A stretch of 64,000 bases of DNA from assembly GCF_051857545.1 (NCBI RefSeq), contig NZ_JBPZHB010000015.1:62001-126000 (forward strand), given 5' to 3'. Positions 9,356 through 17,515 of the stretch are shown piece after piece. The stretch comes from Larkinella sp051857545. GTDB lineage: Bacteria; Bacteroidota; Bacteroidia; Cytophagales; Spirosomataceae. Every line of letters starts with the position of its first letter. Position 1 is the stretch's first letter. The translations under genes and the position numbers were made by a program. The notes below the pieces were generated by a model. It saw nothing but the letters and a program-made list of their open reading frames with translations. It searched no databases and was not told the origin of the DNA.

Positions 9356-10351
9356 TCAGTTGTTTTTTAACAGGAGGCCGGTGCCGGTTTTCTCGGTCTT
9401 GATTTCAAGGGTTTCGATCAGAACATCAAGCAGTTCGTCGGCATTGTCGGCGTGGTAATTCCCGGAAATGGTTCGTTGCGCCAGTGAGTCGTCAACGATT
9501 TCCACTTTCAGGCCAAATTTTTCGCGGAGCAGATAGCAAACTTCCCACACGGACGTTTCCTTGAAGGTCAGGCCGGTTTTGCTCCGGGCTTCAGCCGGTG
9601 GAACCGTCGGAAGCTGGCGCAGATGCAGATTGCCCTGCTGGCTGAGTGTCAGCAGATCGCCCGGTTTCATCGTCAGGTGGTGTTTGTCGGCTCCCCGGCT
9701 GTAATCAACCCGGATTTTACCCCGGCCCAGCGCCACGTTGGTGCTTTGTTTCCGGGCATAAACCGTGAATTCGGTCCCCAGCACTTCAATCTGAAACTGG
9801 TCGGACGTTTTGACCACAAACCGCTGGTGGTTAGGCTTGTGCGTCACCGAAAACCGGCCCTCGCCCGTCAAAAGTACCTCCCGGATGTTCGTGTAAAAGC
9901 CAAACCGGGGCACCTGCAAGGATGAATTGGATTTCAGCACCACGCCGGTTCCGTCTTCCAGCCGGAGGGTTTTCGTTTCCCCGTAGGTCGTATAATGTGT
10001 CTGATAAAACAGTTTATTCCGTAGTGGAATGAGCAGCGCCAGCAAAACCGTTGCTGCCACCAGATACGGTTTCCAGCCGCCCCAAAAGAACAGCGGTTTG
10101 CGAACGGGCATCGGTTCTTCGTCGGCTTCCGGCTTTTCGGTCTGATCCAGCCGCTGAACCATTTTTTCAAAAGCCGCTTCCTGATCCGGCACAAATTGCA
10201 GGGAGCGCATCTCCCATTCGAGCAGCCATTCGTGGAACGTCGGGGTATTGGCCGGATTTTTCAGCCATTCCTCCACGGTTTGACGCTCGATCGGGGTTGC
10301 CTGTCCGGCCAGATAGGTAAACAGGGTATGTTTCGATACCGAATGATTCAT
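9356..10351 (-). CDS. FecR-family anti-sigma/signal-relay protein
   Basis: 331 residues from ATG 10351; an upstream in-frame start at 10531 would add 60 low-quality residues overlapping the sigma gene. A cytoplasmic N-terminal segment (LFTYLAGQATPIERQTVEEW) is followed by one membrane helix near 96-113 (YLVAATVLLALLIPL), a FecR domain (KTLRLEDGTGVVLKSNSSLQ, VLGTEFTVYA) and a C-terminal DUF4974 segment (LTFKETSVWEVCYLLREKFG). In the Fec-type pathway it holds or activates the partner sigma factor according to the state of the STN domain of SusC. It lies between its sigma gene and susC, the usual order. Confidence 0.93.
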   Translation of the reverse strand: MNHSVSKHTLFTYLAGQATPIERQTVEEWLKNPANTPTFHEWLLEWEMRSLQFVPDQEAAFEKMVQRLDQTEKPEADEEPMPVRKPLFFWGGWKPYLVAATVLLALLIPLRNKLFYQTHYTTYGETKTLRLEDGTGVVLKSNSSLQVPRFGFYTNIREVLLTGEGRFSVTHKPNHQRFVVKTSDQFQIEVLGTEFTVYARKQSTNVALGRGKIRVDYSRGADKHHLTMKPGDLLTLSQQGNLHLRQLPTVPPAEARSKTGLTFKETSVWEVCYLLREKFGLKVEIVDDSLAQRTISGNYHADNADELLDVLIETLEIKTEKTGTGLLLKNN

Positions 10352-10400
10352 GTTTGTGGCATTTGAACGAGAGACTTGAAAAGCTACTTTTCCCCTTAGT

Positions 10401-11069
10401 TCAGCAGAAAAATAGATTGATGAGGCAGACGAGCACCGCCCATTCTTCCCGCAGGGTCTGGCGCAGGTGTTTGAGGGCTTTGGAGATATGCACCTCGACG
10501 GTTCGTGGGGAAATCTGCAATTCGGTGGCAATCTCTTCGTACTTTTTATTCTCGAACCGGCTCAGCAGAAACACCCGCCGACACTGCGCGGGCAACTGGC
10601 TGATGGCGTCGTTGACGGCCAGAAACAGGTTGTTGAAATGGACTTCCGAATCGGGCTGCGGCTGCTGGCCCGTCAGGTGGTTTTCGGTAGTAGCATCGAT
10701 AGAGTCCGTTTTGCTAAACTCCTTGCGCAGGTGCGTATAGGCTTCATTCCGAACCGCCGTGAACAGGTAGCTGATGAAAGACGAGTGCACTTTCTGGTAC
10801 GCTTCCGTGCGGTAGAACTGGTAGAAAACCTCACTCACCAGGTCTTCCGCCAGTTGCCGGGAATAGACGAACCGAACGGCATGGCTACAGAGCGGGGTAT
10901 AATATTGCCGGAACAGCAGTTCAAACCCTTTCCGCGGCTCCTGTTCAAAGGCTTTCCGCAAAAAAAGCTCGGAATCATACACCGTGGTCACCGGCTTTTC
11001 TCCGGCGATAGAAGGCGTAGGGCGGTTTTCGGGCGATATCGAAGGGTTCAACAGGGTAAAGGTAGCCAT
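10401..11069 (-). CDS. FecI-like ECF RNA polymerase sigma-70 factor
   Basis: 222 residues. Region 2 is seen at FELLFRQYYTPLCSHAVRFV...AEDLVSEVFYQFY, with region 4 at LPAQCRRVFLLSRFENKKYEEIATELQISPRTVEVHISKALKHL (quoted only to place it; roughly 155-200). The protein ends in a hydrophobic tail (EEWAVLVCLINLFFC) beyond region 4, also seen in the second sigma factor at 43277. It is first in the fecI-fecR-susC-susD operon and is expected to be held in check by the FecR encoded 49 bp downstream. A motif upstream of it is shared with the other fecI-like gene. Confidence 0.93.
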   Translation of the reverse strand: MATFTLLNPSISPENRPTPSIAGEKPVTTVYDSELFLRKAFEQEPRKGFELLFRQYYTPLCSHAVRFVYSRQLAEDLVSEVFYQFYRTEAYQKVHSSFISYLFTAVRNEAYTHLRKEFSKTDSIDATTENHLTGQQPQPDSEVHFNNLFLAVNDAISQLPAQCRRVFLLSRFENKKYEEIATELQISPRTVEVHISKALKHLRQTLREEWAVLVCLINLFFC

Positions 11070-11113
11070 TAGCGCAAGATCTCTAAAACGAATTAAAGAC
11101 TTTATTGCACTAT

Positions 11114-11156
11114 TTTACCCTTAGTGGTTTTTGAAAAAAGTTGACTTTTTTTTGAC
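11114..11156 (-). promoter_or_regulatory. shared upstream element of fecI-like sigma gene (copy 1)
   Basis: Read on the minus strand, a run of A bases is followed by CCACTAAGGGTAAA about 45 bp before the sigma start. The corresponding position upstream of the second fecI-like gene reads GACTAGGGGATAAG after an A-run. The common core is ACTA(A/G)GGG(T)A. It does not fit the housekeeping TTTG/TAnnTTTG promoter well, so it may be an autoregulated promoter or a regulator site. This is an inference from two sites only. Confidence 0.4.
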
Positions 11157-11218
11157 TGCGGGTCGAGACCGGGCGGCCGGCGCCGTTGCAATCAGCGCTC
11201 CTTCACCACAAATAGTTT

Positions 11219-11395
11219 TCAAATCACAATCACCTCCAGCAACCCTTGCTTCCCCACATAATTCCGGGCAGAACTATAGCGGTATTCCTCCGGATAATCA
11301 ACAATACCAGCCCGTACCGGATTACCGTGCAAGCAGGTTAACTTCTGAACTAAAAACGGATCGGTAAACAGTTCTTTCGCTTCATTTGGATCTGA
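11219..11395 (-). pseudogene. C-terminal remnant of a RAYT (Y1/IS200-like) transposase
   Basis: Read on the minus strand, the last ~58 codons encode EAKELFTDPFLVQKLTCLHG, then NPVRAGIVDYPEEYRYSSAR and a short tail ending EVIVI. This is the conserved C-terminus of REP-associated tyrosine transposases. The catalytic HUH and tyrosine regions are absent, so this is a dead fragment. The open frame extends to 11527, but the extra part translates the REP-like repeat and is not transposase sequence. The neighbouring REP-like palindromes are the expected substrates of such an enzyme. Confidence 0.75.
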
Positions 11396-11474
11396 CCTTC
11401 TTGCCGAAAAGGGGGATCCGTTGTCTAACCTGTCCGCCAATGCCTTTAAACCTTGAATAGGAATCAGTTGTTTG

Positions 11475-11670
11475 AACGGCTCACGAATGCCGTAGGCATG
11501 ACCTTTTTGTAGCAGATGCCCGGACAAAAAGAAGACGAGTTCCGTAGGAAAGACCTATTCAGCCTATTGGATGCAATAACTAAATAAGTCGTTCCTACGG
11601 AACTGGCACCTGGCCCCTCATTCCCGTCTTCTACAAAATGATCATGCCTAACGGCATTGGCGAACCGTTT
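11475..11670. repeat. inverted pair of REP-like units
   Basis: Unit A (11475-11551) and unit B (11591-11670, opposite strand) align along their length: AACGG(C/T)TC.C.AATGCCGT.GGCATGA, then TTTTGTAG.AGA, then AGTTCCGTAGGAA. Each unit contains small palindromes (ATGCCGTAGGCAT; TTCCGTAGGAA). The arrangement resembles a bacterial interspersed mosaic element next to its transposase remnant. Confidence 0.7.
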
Positions 11671-11815
11671 AGACAGGCGGATTGTAACAGGACCGCCCGT
11701 CGATTGCAACGGCGTCGCCCCCCCGGTCTCGACCAGCATCGTCTCAGCCAACGTACAATTCAGTTCCCTTTTTCAGCAATTCAATCACTGGTTCCGCCTT
11801 TTGAGTCACCCGGTT

Positions 11816-11847
11816 TTTGAATACTGCCACGCGCTTGCCTTGTTTTG
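11816..11847 (+). promoter_or_regulatory. Bacteroidota-type promoter of the lipoprotein gene
   Basis: TTTG at 11816-11819, a 20-nt spacer, then TTGTTTTG at 11840-11847, close to the consensus TTTG/TAnnTTTG. Transcription would begin a few bases later, leaving a leader of about 20 nt before ATG 11874. Confidence 0.5.
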
Positions 11848-11873
11848 TACCAAACAACAAAAACGACTGAACC

Positions 11874-12461
11874 ATGAAAATGCGTTTTCTCGCGCTGCTG
11901 GCGCTGGTACTCCTTTCGGTTGCCTGTAAAAAAGGTGGCAATGAATCCGTTGATCCGACCGATCATTCATCCGGCGACGGAAGCGGCCAAAATCCGAATT
12001 CCGGTAATCCGCCCCCGGCAACCGGAAAAATACCGGCGGAGCTCGTCGGCAAATGGTCGTATGGAACGTTTTCGCCGACCAATTTCTGGGATTATAATGG
12101 CAAATACACCGGCAACGCCTATGAGCAGGCCCTGGTGTTCGAATTTCACGCCAATGGCACCTACGAAGAGTACGTCATCAACTCCACCACGAGCTACAAT
12201 TGCCGGACGGAAGCCTACACATTTTTCAAAGGAACCGTCAAGGTTAACGAAGCAAACCGTTCGTTTGTGATTACGCCCACCAGCGGCAATTACCGGGGCT
12301 TTTACGGCTGTGCGCCCAAGAGCAACATCAACCGCGATGCAAGAAAGGAAGAATTGAAGCAGGAAACCATGAATTACCAGGTCGAAAGTGGCAAAACCGC
12401 CCTCAAACTCTCGGATGCTGAAAATCCGCAGGGCGTGCGACTGAAAGCCGTTACGTGGTGA
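11874..12461 (+). CDS. hypothetical lipoprotein
   Basis: 195 residues. A lipoprotein signal peptide (MKMRFLALLALVLLSVAC, lipobox LSVAC, cysteine 18) is followed by a Ser/Gly/Pro/Asn-rich linker to about residue 52. A globular part starts PAELVGKWSYGTF and continues with FEFHANGTYEEYVIN, which resembles the strand pattern of lipocalin-like or META-like small lipoproteins of Bacteroidota. I do not recognise a specific family. It has its own promoter and ends convergently with the FG-GAP gene. It is probably anchored to the periplasmic or outer-membrane face; its function is unknown. Confidence 0.8.
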   Translation: MKMRFLALLALVLLSVACKKGGNESVDPTDHSSGDGSGQNPNSGNPPPATGKIPAELVGKWSYGTFSPTNFWDYNGKYTGNAYEQALVFEFHANGTYEEYVINSTTSYNCRTEAYTFFKGTVKVNEANRSFVITPTSGNYRGFYGCAPKSNINRDARKEELKQETMNYQVESGKTALKLSDAENPQGVRLKAVTW

Positions 12462-12476
12462 GTTAACCGACATCAA

Positions 12477-12522
12477 AACAGATCGGCTGGATGGCTTTTT
12501 GAAGGCAATCAGTCGATCTGTT
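12477..12522. terminator. hairpin between convergent genes
   Basis: Complementary arms AACAGATCG (12477-12485) and CGATCTGTT (12514-12522), extendable inward by a few pairs, with a wide loop. It lies at the meeting point of the lipoprotein gene and the FG-GAP gene, and its right arm overlaps the last codons of the latter. It may work as a two-way terminator; no long T-run follows, so this is tentative. Confidence 0.4.
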
Positions 12523-14086
12523 GCTTCGCTTTCGACTGATTTTCCAGCAGAATCACCCCGGCTTTCGACTGCCGCCAGCGGTCTAGCAACGTCTTCGGCG
12601 TGGGCGTCACCCGGAAGGCAAACGACCCCAGCAGAAGGTCTTCGTCGCCGTCTTGATCGACGTCGGCGGCATCCATCGTCAGCCACGCGCCCTGATCCGC
12701 ATCGGGAAATGATTTCGGCCGAAACCGGTTATTCCCCCGGTTTTCCAGAAACACAAAGTTCTCCAGCCGTTTGCGCGACACATCTGGGAAGAACGCAATG
12801 GCGGCAACATCCAGATCACCGTCACCGTCGAAGTCGCGGGCGAGGGCTTTCGTGGCCCCGTGCAGGGGATAAAACCAGACCTGCCGGAATTTAAAATTGC
12901 CGTCGTTGCGGAACAGCCGGACGCCGTGATACCGCTTCAGCGTGTTGGAATAATCCGCATTATCGCCGTTGGTATACAACAGATCCATGTCGCCATCCTT
13001 ATCAAAATCAACCACATCCAAATAACTGGACCCGAATACCGGCGGAAAACGCAGCACAGTTTTCTTCCAGAACCGCCCCCCGCCTTCGTTGTTGAAAATC
13101 GCAACCTGCTCGTCGCTTTGCGACAGTAAAACGACAATGTCCGCCTTGCCATCGCCGTTCATGTCGGTCACCACGGTTCGGATTGCGCCCGGCACCGGTT
13201 CCAGAACGTGTTCAGTGTAGGTCGACCCGGTATTTTCAAACCAGGTCAGTTGTCCGGTATAAAACCCGAACTGACTCACGAGAATATCTTCTTTTCCGTC
13301 GCCGTTCAGATCGGCATACGTGGCATCGACTGGGCGTTGCAGCCGTTTCAACAAGACAGTCCGATCAATCTTTTGCATCGCCGGATTTCGGTCGATGTGC
13401 AGCAGTTCGCCATTCAGGAGGTCGTTGGGGTCCATCGTTCCCATCGCCAGCACATCGAGGCTACCGTCAGGACGGGTCCGCAGGCTGGAAGGGGGCGAAA
13501 ACGTCACCACCGAATCGACCTTTTGCAGGCCATTATCCAGAAAATACAGCCTTCCGCGCCGACTCCCCACCGCGATCCGCTGACTCGCCGGCTGATAGGC
13601 CAGTAAGGTCACCAGGTTGTCGACGGGCTGGGCAGGTTTGCGGATTTTGAAAAGCGGCAAATCGTATGAAATCGCGGGGCGGGGGGCTTGTGGCAACGGT
13701 TTTTCCGGCGCGTTTTTTACGTAATAGTCGGTGATTTTCTGCCAATCGTCGGGATGCACCATCGGCGCGTTGGCAAAGGCTGTCGATTGTAGCACCCGCT
13801 GAATTTCGTCCGGGTCGCTCAACTGCCGAAACGGCGAGAGGGAATCGGCCGAAAAGCCCATCCGAAGCGCCATTTGCGGCAACACTTTCCGCTTCCAGAT
13901 GTCTTTTTCCAGCAATTCCGGCGACGGAAACGCGTGGCAACCTGCGCAATACTGCCGGGCCAGTTCCTCTCCGCTTAAGCCTGACGGTTCGGTTGGCGTG
14001 GTCGACTTAGGGCTTTGATTACACGCCACTACCCAAAAAACAAAAAACAAAAAGACGAAAAACGAAATTGATCTATTGAAAGACAT
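12509..14086 (-). CDS. lipoprotein with a haem-c motif and FG-GAP/VCBS repeats
   Basis: 525 residues. The lipoprotein signal ends WVVAC (cysteine 22). A haem c attachment motif CAGCH follows at residues 47-51 in a short cytochrome-like segment (LSGEELARQYCAGCHAF). The rest is a beta propeller with five acidic calcium-type motifs: DLNGDGKED, DMNGDGKAD, DFDKDGDMD, DFDGDGDLD and DVDQDGDED. FG-GAP propellers usually bind proteins or glycans at the cell surface; fusion to a c-type haem suggests a surface redox role. The gene stands alone on the minus strand. The electron partner and substrate are unknown. Confidence 0.82.
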   Translation of the reverse strand: MSFNRSISFFVFLFFVFWVVACNQSPKSTTPTEPSGLSGEELARQYCAGCHAFPSPELLEKDIWKRKVLPQMALRMGFSADSLSPFRQLSDPDEIQRVLQSTAFANAPMVHPDDWQKITDYYVKNAPEKPLPQAPRPAISYDLPLFKIRKPAQPVDNLVTLLAYQPASQRIAVGSRRGRLYFLDNGLQKVDSVVTFSPPSSLRTRPDGSLDVLAMGTMDPNDLLNGELLHIDRNPAMQKIDRTVLLKRLQRPVDATYADLNGDGKEDILVSQFGFYTGQLTWFENTGSTYTEHVLEPVPGAIRTVVTDMNGDGKADIVVLLSQSDEQVAIFNNEGGGRFWKKTVLRFPPVFGSSYLDVVDFDKDGDMDLLYTNGDNADYSNTLKRYHGVRLFRNDGNFKFRQVWFYPLHGATKALARDFDGDGDLDVAAIAFFPDVSRKRLENFVFLENRGNNRFRPKSFPDADQGAWLTMDAADVDQDGDEDLLLGSFAFRVTPTPKTLLDRWRQSKAGVILLENQSKAKQQID

Positions 14087-14223
14087 CGTATGATAAAAAA
14101 CAGAACAAACTTATCACAAAACCGCCTGTTTTTCAACTGGTGGCCGACTGTCGTTTGACCTTTTCCGAAATCGCTATTACTTTTTCCCATTTCTTTGCAC
14201 CGCATTAGCCGCCCTTTACTTCT

Positions 14224-15705
14224 ATGATGAATTGCATTCTCGGCGTCGACATCGGCACGACTAACGTTAAGGCCCTCGCTTTTCAGCCGGAAACCGGCGA
14301 TATTGTTGCCCACGCTTCCGCCCCCCTGACAACGCTCCACCCCCAACCCGGTTATGCGGAACAGAACCCGGAGGAAGTCTGGACGAACCTGGTCGATGTG
14401 CTGGACGAGGTTTGCCGGGAAGTGAAGCAACAGAACGGACGCATCGAAGCCGTTGGATTCAGTTCGGCCATGCACAGCAGCATGGGGGTCGACGACGCCG
14501 GAAAACCGCTCACCAACGCCATTTTGTGGTCTGATAACCGGGCCGAAAAACAGGCAGCTTCCCTTCGGCAAGACCAGGCCGCTCTCGGCAAAGACATTTA
14601 TGAGCGAACCGGCACGCCCCTGCACCCGATGATTCCGCTCTGCAAACTGGCCTGGTTTCGCGAACACAATCTGCGGCTGCTGCGCCGGGCCACGGGCTGG
14701 ATTTCGATCAAGGAATACATCTGGTATAAGCTGACGGGGACGTACCAGATTGATTATTCGATTGCCACCGCTACCGGTTTATTCGACAGCCATCGGAAAG
14801 AATGGTATGCGCCCGCGCTCGAATTTGCCGGGATCCGGATCGAGCAGTTGTCGGAACCGGTGCCTACCACCTACGCTGGCAAGCTCACGAACTCCGCGCT
14901 ACCCGGCTCCGTTACCGACGGGCTAGCAGAAGCGGCCCTATACATCGGGGCGTCGGACGGATGTCTGGCAAATCTGGGAGCCGGAGCCATTGAATCCGGG
15001 ATCACTACCATCACCATTGGCACGAGTGGAGCCATCCGCCGGACGGTTCAACGGCCACTGCGCGATGAAAAAGGACGCTTGTTCAGTTATATCCTGAATG
15101 TCAGCGATCCGACGGATAAAAATTACTACGTGGTCGGCGGCCCAACCAATAACGGGGCGAATGTCCTGCAATGGGTCTCCGAAAAGCTGACACAATCCGA
15201 AACCACCGACGTTCTGGCCGAAGCGGCCACCGTGGAAGCAGGTTCCGACGATCTGCTGTTTTTGCCTTATTTGCAGGGTGAGCGCGCTCCGCTTTGGGAC
15301 GCGGGCGTGCGGGGCTCCTACCTGAATGTCGACTGGCACCACGGACGGGCGCACTTTGTGCGGGCCGCGCTGGAAGGCGTGTTGTTCAACTTGCTCCGCA
15401 TCGAGCGCATTTTGTCGCGGCACACCGGGCCCACACGAGTGATTCACGCCAACGGCGGTTTTGCCCAGTCCGCGTTCTGGGTGCAGATGATGGCCGATAT
15501 TTTTGGCGTTCCGGTTCGGCTCAACGAGAGCAACGAAAGTGGTGCCATTGGCGCTATCCTGCTGACGATGAAGGCCACCGGGCGGGTTTCGTCGCTGGCC
15601 GAAGCCACCCGCCATGTCGGTTTCGGCCAGACATTCGAGCCGGATGCCGAACGTCACCGGCGGTATCAGGCGGTATACAAGCGGTTTGAACAAGCCTTGC
15701 CTTAA
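14224..15705 (+). CDS. gntK: FGGY-family carbohydrate kinase, probably gluconokinase
   Basis: 493 residues with the two actin-like ATPase domains of the FGGY family. Domain I opens with the phosphate loop LGVDIGTTNVKALAF (6-20), and the block VGFSSAMHSSMGVDDAGKPL followed by NAILWSDNRAE matches the GntK-type gluconokinases more than xylulokinases or glycerol kinases. The C-terminal nucleotide part has VIHANGGFAQSAFWVQMMAD. Such enzymes phosphorylate D-gluconate to 6-phosphogluconate in the cytoplasm. The SMP-30-like propeller at 27674 is not adjacent, so a link is speculative. The gene is monocistronic as far as seen. Confidence 0.83.
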   Translation: MMNCILGVDIGTTNVKALAFQPETGDIVAHASAPLTTLHPQPGYAEQNPEEVWTNLVDVLDEVCREVKQQNGRIEAVGFSSAMHSSMGVDDAGKPLTNAILWSDNRAEKQAASLRQDQAALGKDIYERTGTPLHPMIPLCKLAWFREHNLRLLRRATGWISIKEYIWYKLTGTYQIDYSIATATGLFDSHRKEWYAPALEFAGIRIEQLSEPVPTTYAGKLTNSALPGSVTDGLAEAALYIGASDGCLANLGAGAIESGITTITIGTSGAIRRTVQRPLRDEKGRLFSYILNVSDPTDKNYYVVGGPTNNGANVLQWVSEKLTQSETTDVLAEAATVEAGSDDLLFLPYLQGERAPLWDAGVRGSYLNVDWHHGRAHFVRAALEGVLFNLLRIERILSRHTGPTRVIHANGGFAQSAFWVQMMADIFGVPVRLNESNESGAIGAILLTMKATGRVSSLAEATRHVGFGQTFEPDAERHRRYQAVYKRFEQALP

Positions 15706-15726
15706 AACCGCCCGGTAGCTCCCCAA

Positions 15727-16281
15727 TCAGTCCATCATAAATTGCTTTTGGTACGCATCGACTACCTGTTCACGCGTTCGTTTCAACCGCATTTTGACGG
15801 CGCTGTGGTTAATATTGTACTGCCGGGCAATTTCGGTTACGTCAACGTTATCCACGTATTTGAGGTGTAGCAACGCCATACGGTCCGGCGAAATTTTTTC
15901 CATCACCACCGCCATTTGGCTCAGCATGGCATGGGCCGTATCACTGCCTTCCGAATCGGGGATGTTGTCGATATCGACTTCGTCCATGGCCACCACCACC
16001 ATGCGGTTTGCCACCCGGCTTTTTTGACGGCAATAATTTTGTGAAATGGAAAACAGCCAGGTCGAAAAAGCGGAACGCCCCTGAAACTGATCGATCTTGA
16101 TGAAAACCTGAAGAAAAATGTCGTGCGTATAATCTTCCGCCTTGACCGGATCGCGGGTAAATGTCAGACAACTACCATACACTTTATGTACATAGCGTTT
16201 GTACAAAGTCTCCAAACAATCCGCCCGGCGGGTGTTCAGATACGAACCGATGAGTTCTTCGTCTTTCAATACACGTTTCAT
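15727..16281 (-). CDS. ECF-family RNA polymerase sigma factor (no FecR partner nearby)
   Basis: 184 residues. Region 2 spans LETLYKRYVHKVYGSCLTFT to EDYTHDIFLQVF; region 4 lies at ISPDRMALLHLKYVDNVDVTEIARQYNIN. An acidic inter-domain stretch (DEVDIDNIPDSEGSD) is unusual compared with the FecI-like pair in this window. No FecR, anti-sigma or SusC gene is adjacent; the gene is convergent with gluconokinase and divergent from the LytTR regulator across a 477-bp space. General stress or envelope regulation is possible, but nothing here fixes its targets. Confidence 0.9.
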   Translation of the reverse strand: MKRVLKDEELIGSYLNTRRADCLETLYKRYVHKVYGSCLTFTRDPVKAEDYTHDIFLQVFIKIDQFQGRSAFSTWLFSISQNYCRQKSRVANRMVVVAMDEVDIDNIPDSEGSDTAHAMLSQMAVVMEKISPDRMALLHLKYVDNVDVTEIARQYNINHSAVKMRLKRTREQVVDAYQKQFMMD

Positions 16282-16758
16282 AAGACAGAGAAATTAATAT
16301 TCAATAATGAACTGTTACGTTTAGGTCCGACAGAAACAGGTCTTCCCAAACCGGCAACTCCGGAAATGGCGTTGATTTTTGAGTCTAAAATCAACAGTGA
16401 TGTTACTGATTTTACATGATTGTTAAATACAATTACCCCGCCAGCCGGGCTTTGTGGCGGGGATAACACCATGAACGTATAGATTAACGTTACAAACCGA
16501 ATCTTGTAGAGTATAAATACTTATATTTGGGCTTATCAACTTGCTGTAAAGGCTTTTTGACCCATCTATTGAGTATCTACGTCACTAAATAGTGGTCGAA
16601 TAGGACTTTTTAGGGCATGAATATTCCTCTAAGTACAATGAGTGTAACATCTCTGTTAATATCCAATAGGTTGTTTGCTCAAAAAACTTGTTTACTTATA
16701 TTTACTATCTTTTCGTCACTCAGTAACACCAGTCCTCTACTCACCATAGCTCAGTTCC
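16282..16758. other. 477-bp divergent intergenic region with two hairpins
   Basis: The region separates the ECF sigma gene (minus) from the LytTR gene (plus) and is more AT-rich than its neighbours. It holds an inverted repeat GTTGATTTT/AAAATCAAC (16371-16395) and a GC-rich hairpin CCCCGCCA/TGGCGGGG (16436-16462). A TATATTTG box at 16522-16529 fits the -7 consensus for a plus-strand promoter, but I see no TTTG at the right distance. No conserved coding sequence is seen. Confidence 0.55.
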
Positions 16759-17469
16759 ATGAAATATCGTCAATGTCTGATTGTAGACGACTCCGATTCG
16801 GCGGTAGCCATCCTGCAGGAGTACCTGGCACGACTCCCCTTTTTTATGCCTCCTCAGGTCAGCGGAACCGTACGGGATGCAACAAGTCTGCTACAGCAGC
16901 AGCATTTTGACCTTATCTTGCTGGATATCAGCCTTCCAGACCAAACAGGACTGGATTTGTTACGCTCGTTTTCCAAACCCTTAACGGTGATTGTTACCAC
17001 TGCCAACCCCGATTTCGCCGTTGAAAGCTATGATCTCGATGTAGCCGATTACCTGCTCAAACCCTTTTCATTCAACCGGTTTATCCGGGCCGTTAACCGC
17101 GCCCTGGGGGTTCAACTGGCTCAAAACAGCCTGACCGAAGATCGTTTCATTTTTTTAAAAGTGGGCCACGCCATGCAGCGCTTCGATTACGACGCCATTG
17201 AGTACATACAGGCTTTTGGCACGTACTGCAAGGTGGTTATCAACCAAAAAGTGGTGGTGGTGAATGAAATAATTTCCAATCTGGAAAATCTGCTTCCCCG
17301 GCATAAATTTCTCCGGATTCACAAATCCTACTTATTGAATTTATCCAAAATCAACAGCTATAATTATCGGACAATCTTTGTGGGTACGGCCAAGATTCCG
17401 CTGGGTGCTTCCTACCGGGATAAGTTCGAAGGATTCCTGAATCTGCTCGATAAAAAATCAGAACCGTAA
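16759..17469 (+). CDS. LytTR-family response regulator
   Basis: 236 residues. A receiver domain (about 1-120) has the acidic pair D10-D11, the likely phospho-acceptor D56 (LILLDISLPD), and the conserved lysine in LLKPFSF. A LytTR DNA-binding domain (about 135-235) starts RFIFLKVGHAMQRF and contains EYIQAFGTYCKV and FLRIHKSYLLNL. In Bacteroidota such regulators usually pair with a 7TM or LytS-like histidine kinase, but none is next to this gene. Only 46 bp separate it from the trypsin-like protease gene, so the two may be cotranscribed. Confidence 0.92.
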   Translation: MKYRQCLIVDDSDSAVAILQEYLARLPFFMPPQVSGTVRDATSLLQQQHFDLILLDISLPDQTGLDLLRSFSKPLTVIVTTANPDFAVESYDLDVADYLLKPFSFNRFIRAVNRALGVQLAQNSLTEDRFIFLKVGHAMQRFDYDAIEYIQAFGTYCKVVINQKVVVVNEIISNLENLLPRHKFLRIHKSYLLNLSKINSYNYRTIFVGTAKIPLGASYRDKFEGFLNLLDKKSEP

Positions 17470-17515
17470 AATCAGCGGATTTGCTAACTTGCGCGACCGT
17501 TTTACCTCCCAATTT

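Larger units (their letters stand above)
11161..11734. mobile_element. decayed REP-associated (RAYT) transposase element with 33-bp terminal inverted repeats
   Basis: The ends 11161-11193 and 11702-11734 are inverted copies matching at 30 of 33 positions; both start GGTCGAGACC and end CGCCGTTGCAATC (second read on the minus strand). Inside are a C-terminal remnant of a tyrosine transposase (11219 to about 11390, minus) and two inverted copies of a REP-like unit (about 11475-11551 and 11591-11670), each with CCGT(A)GGCAT, TTTTGTAG and TTCCGTAGGAA blocks. The 804 bp between the sigma gene and the lipoprotein gene at 11874 is mostly this element. Confidence 0.75.

Noticed and set aside
11464..11751. 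95-residue open frame on the minus strand
   Set aside because: It runs through the REP-like inverted repeats and the terminal repeat of the RAYT element; the peptide is a translation of repeat DNA.
16617..16910. 97-residue plus-strand frame before the LytTR gene
   Set aside because: Its second half overlaps the start of the LytTR gene in another frame, and the first half is AT-rich spacer with no family features.
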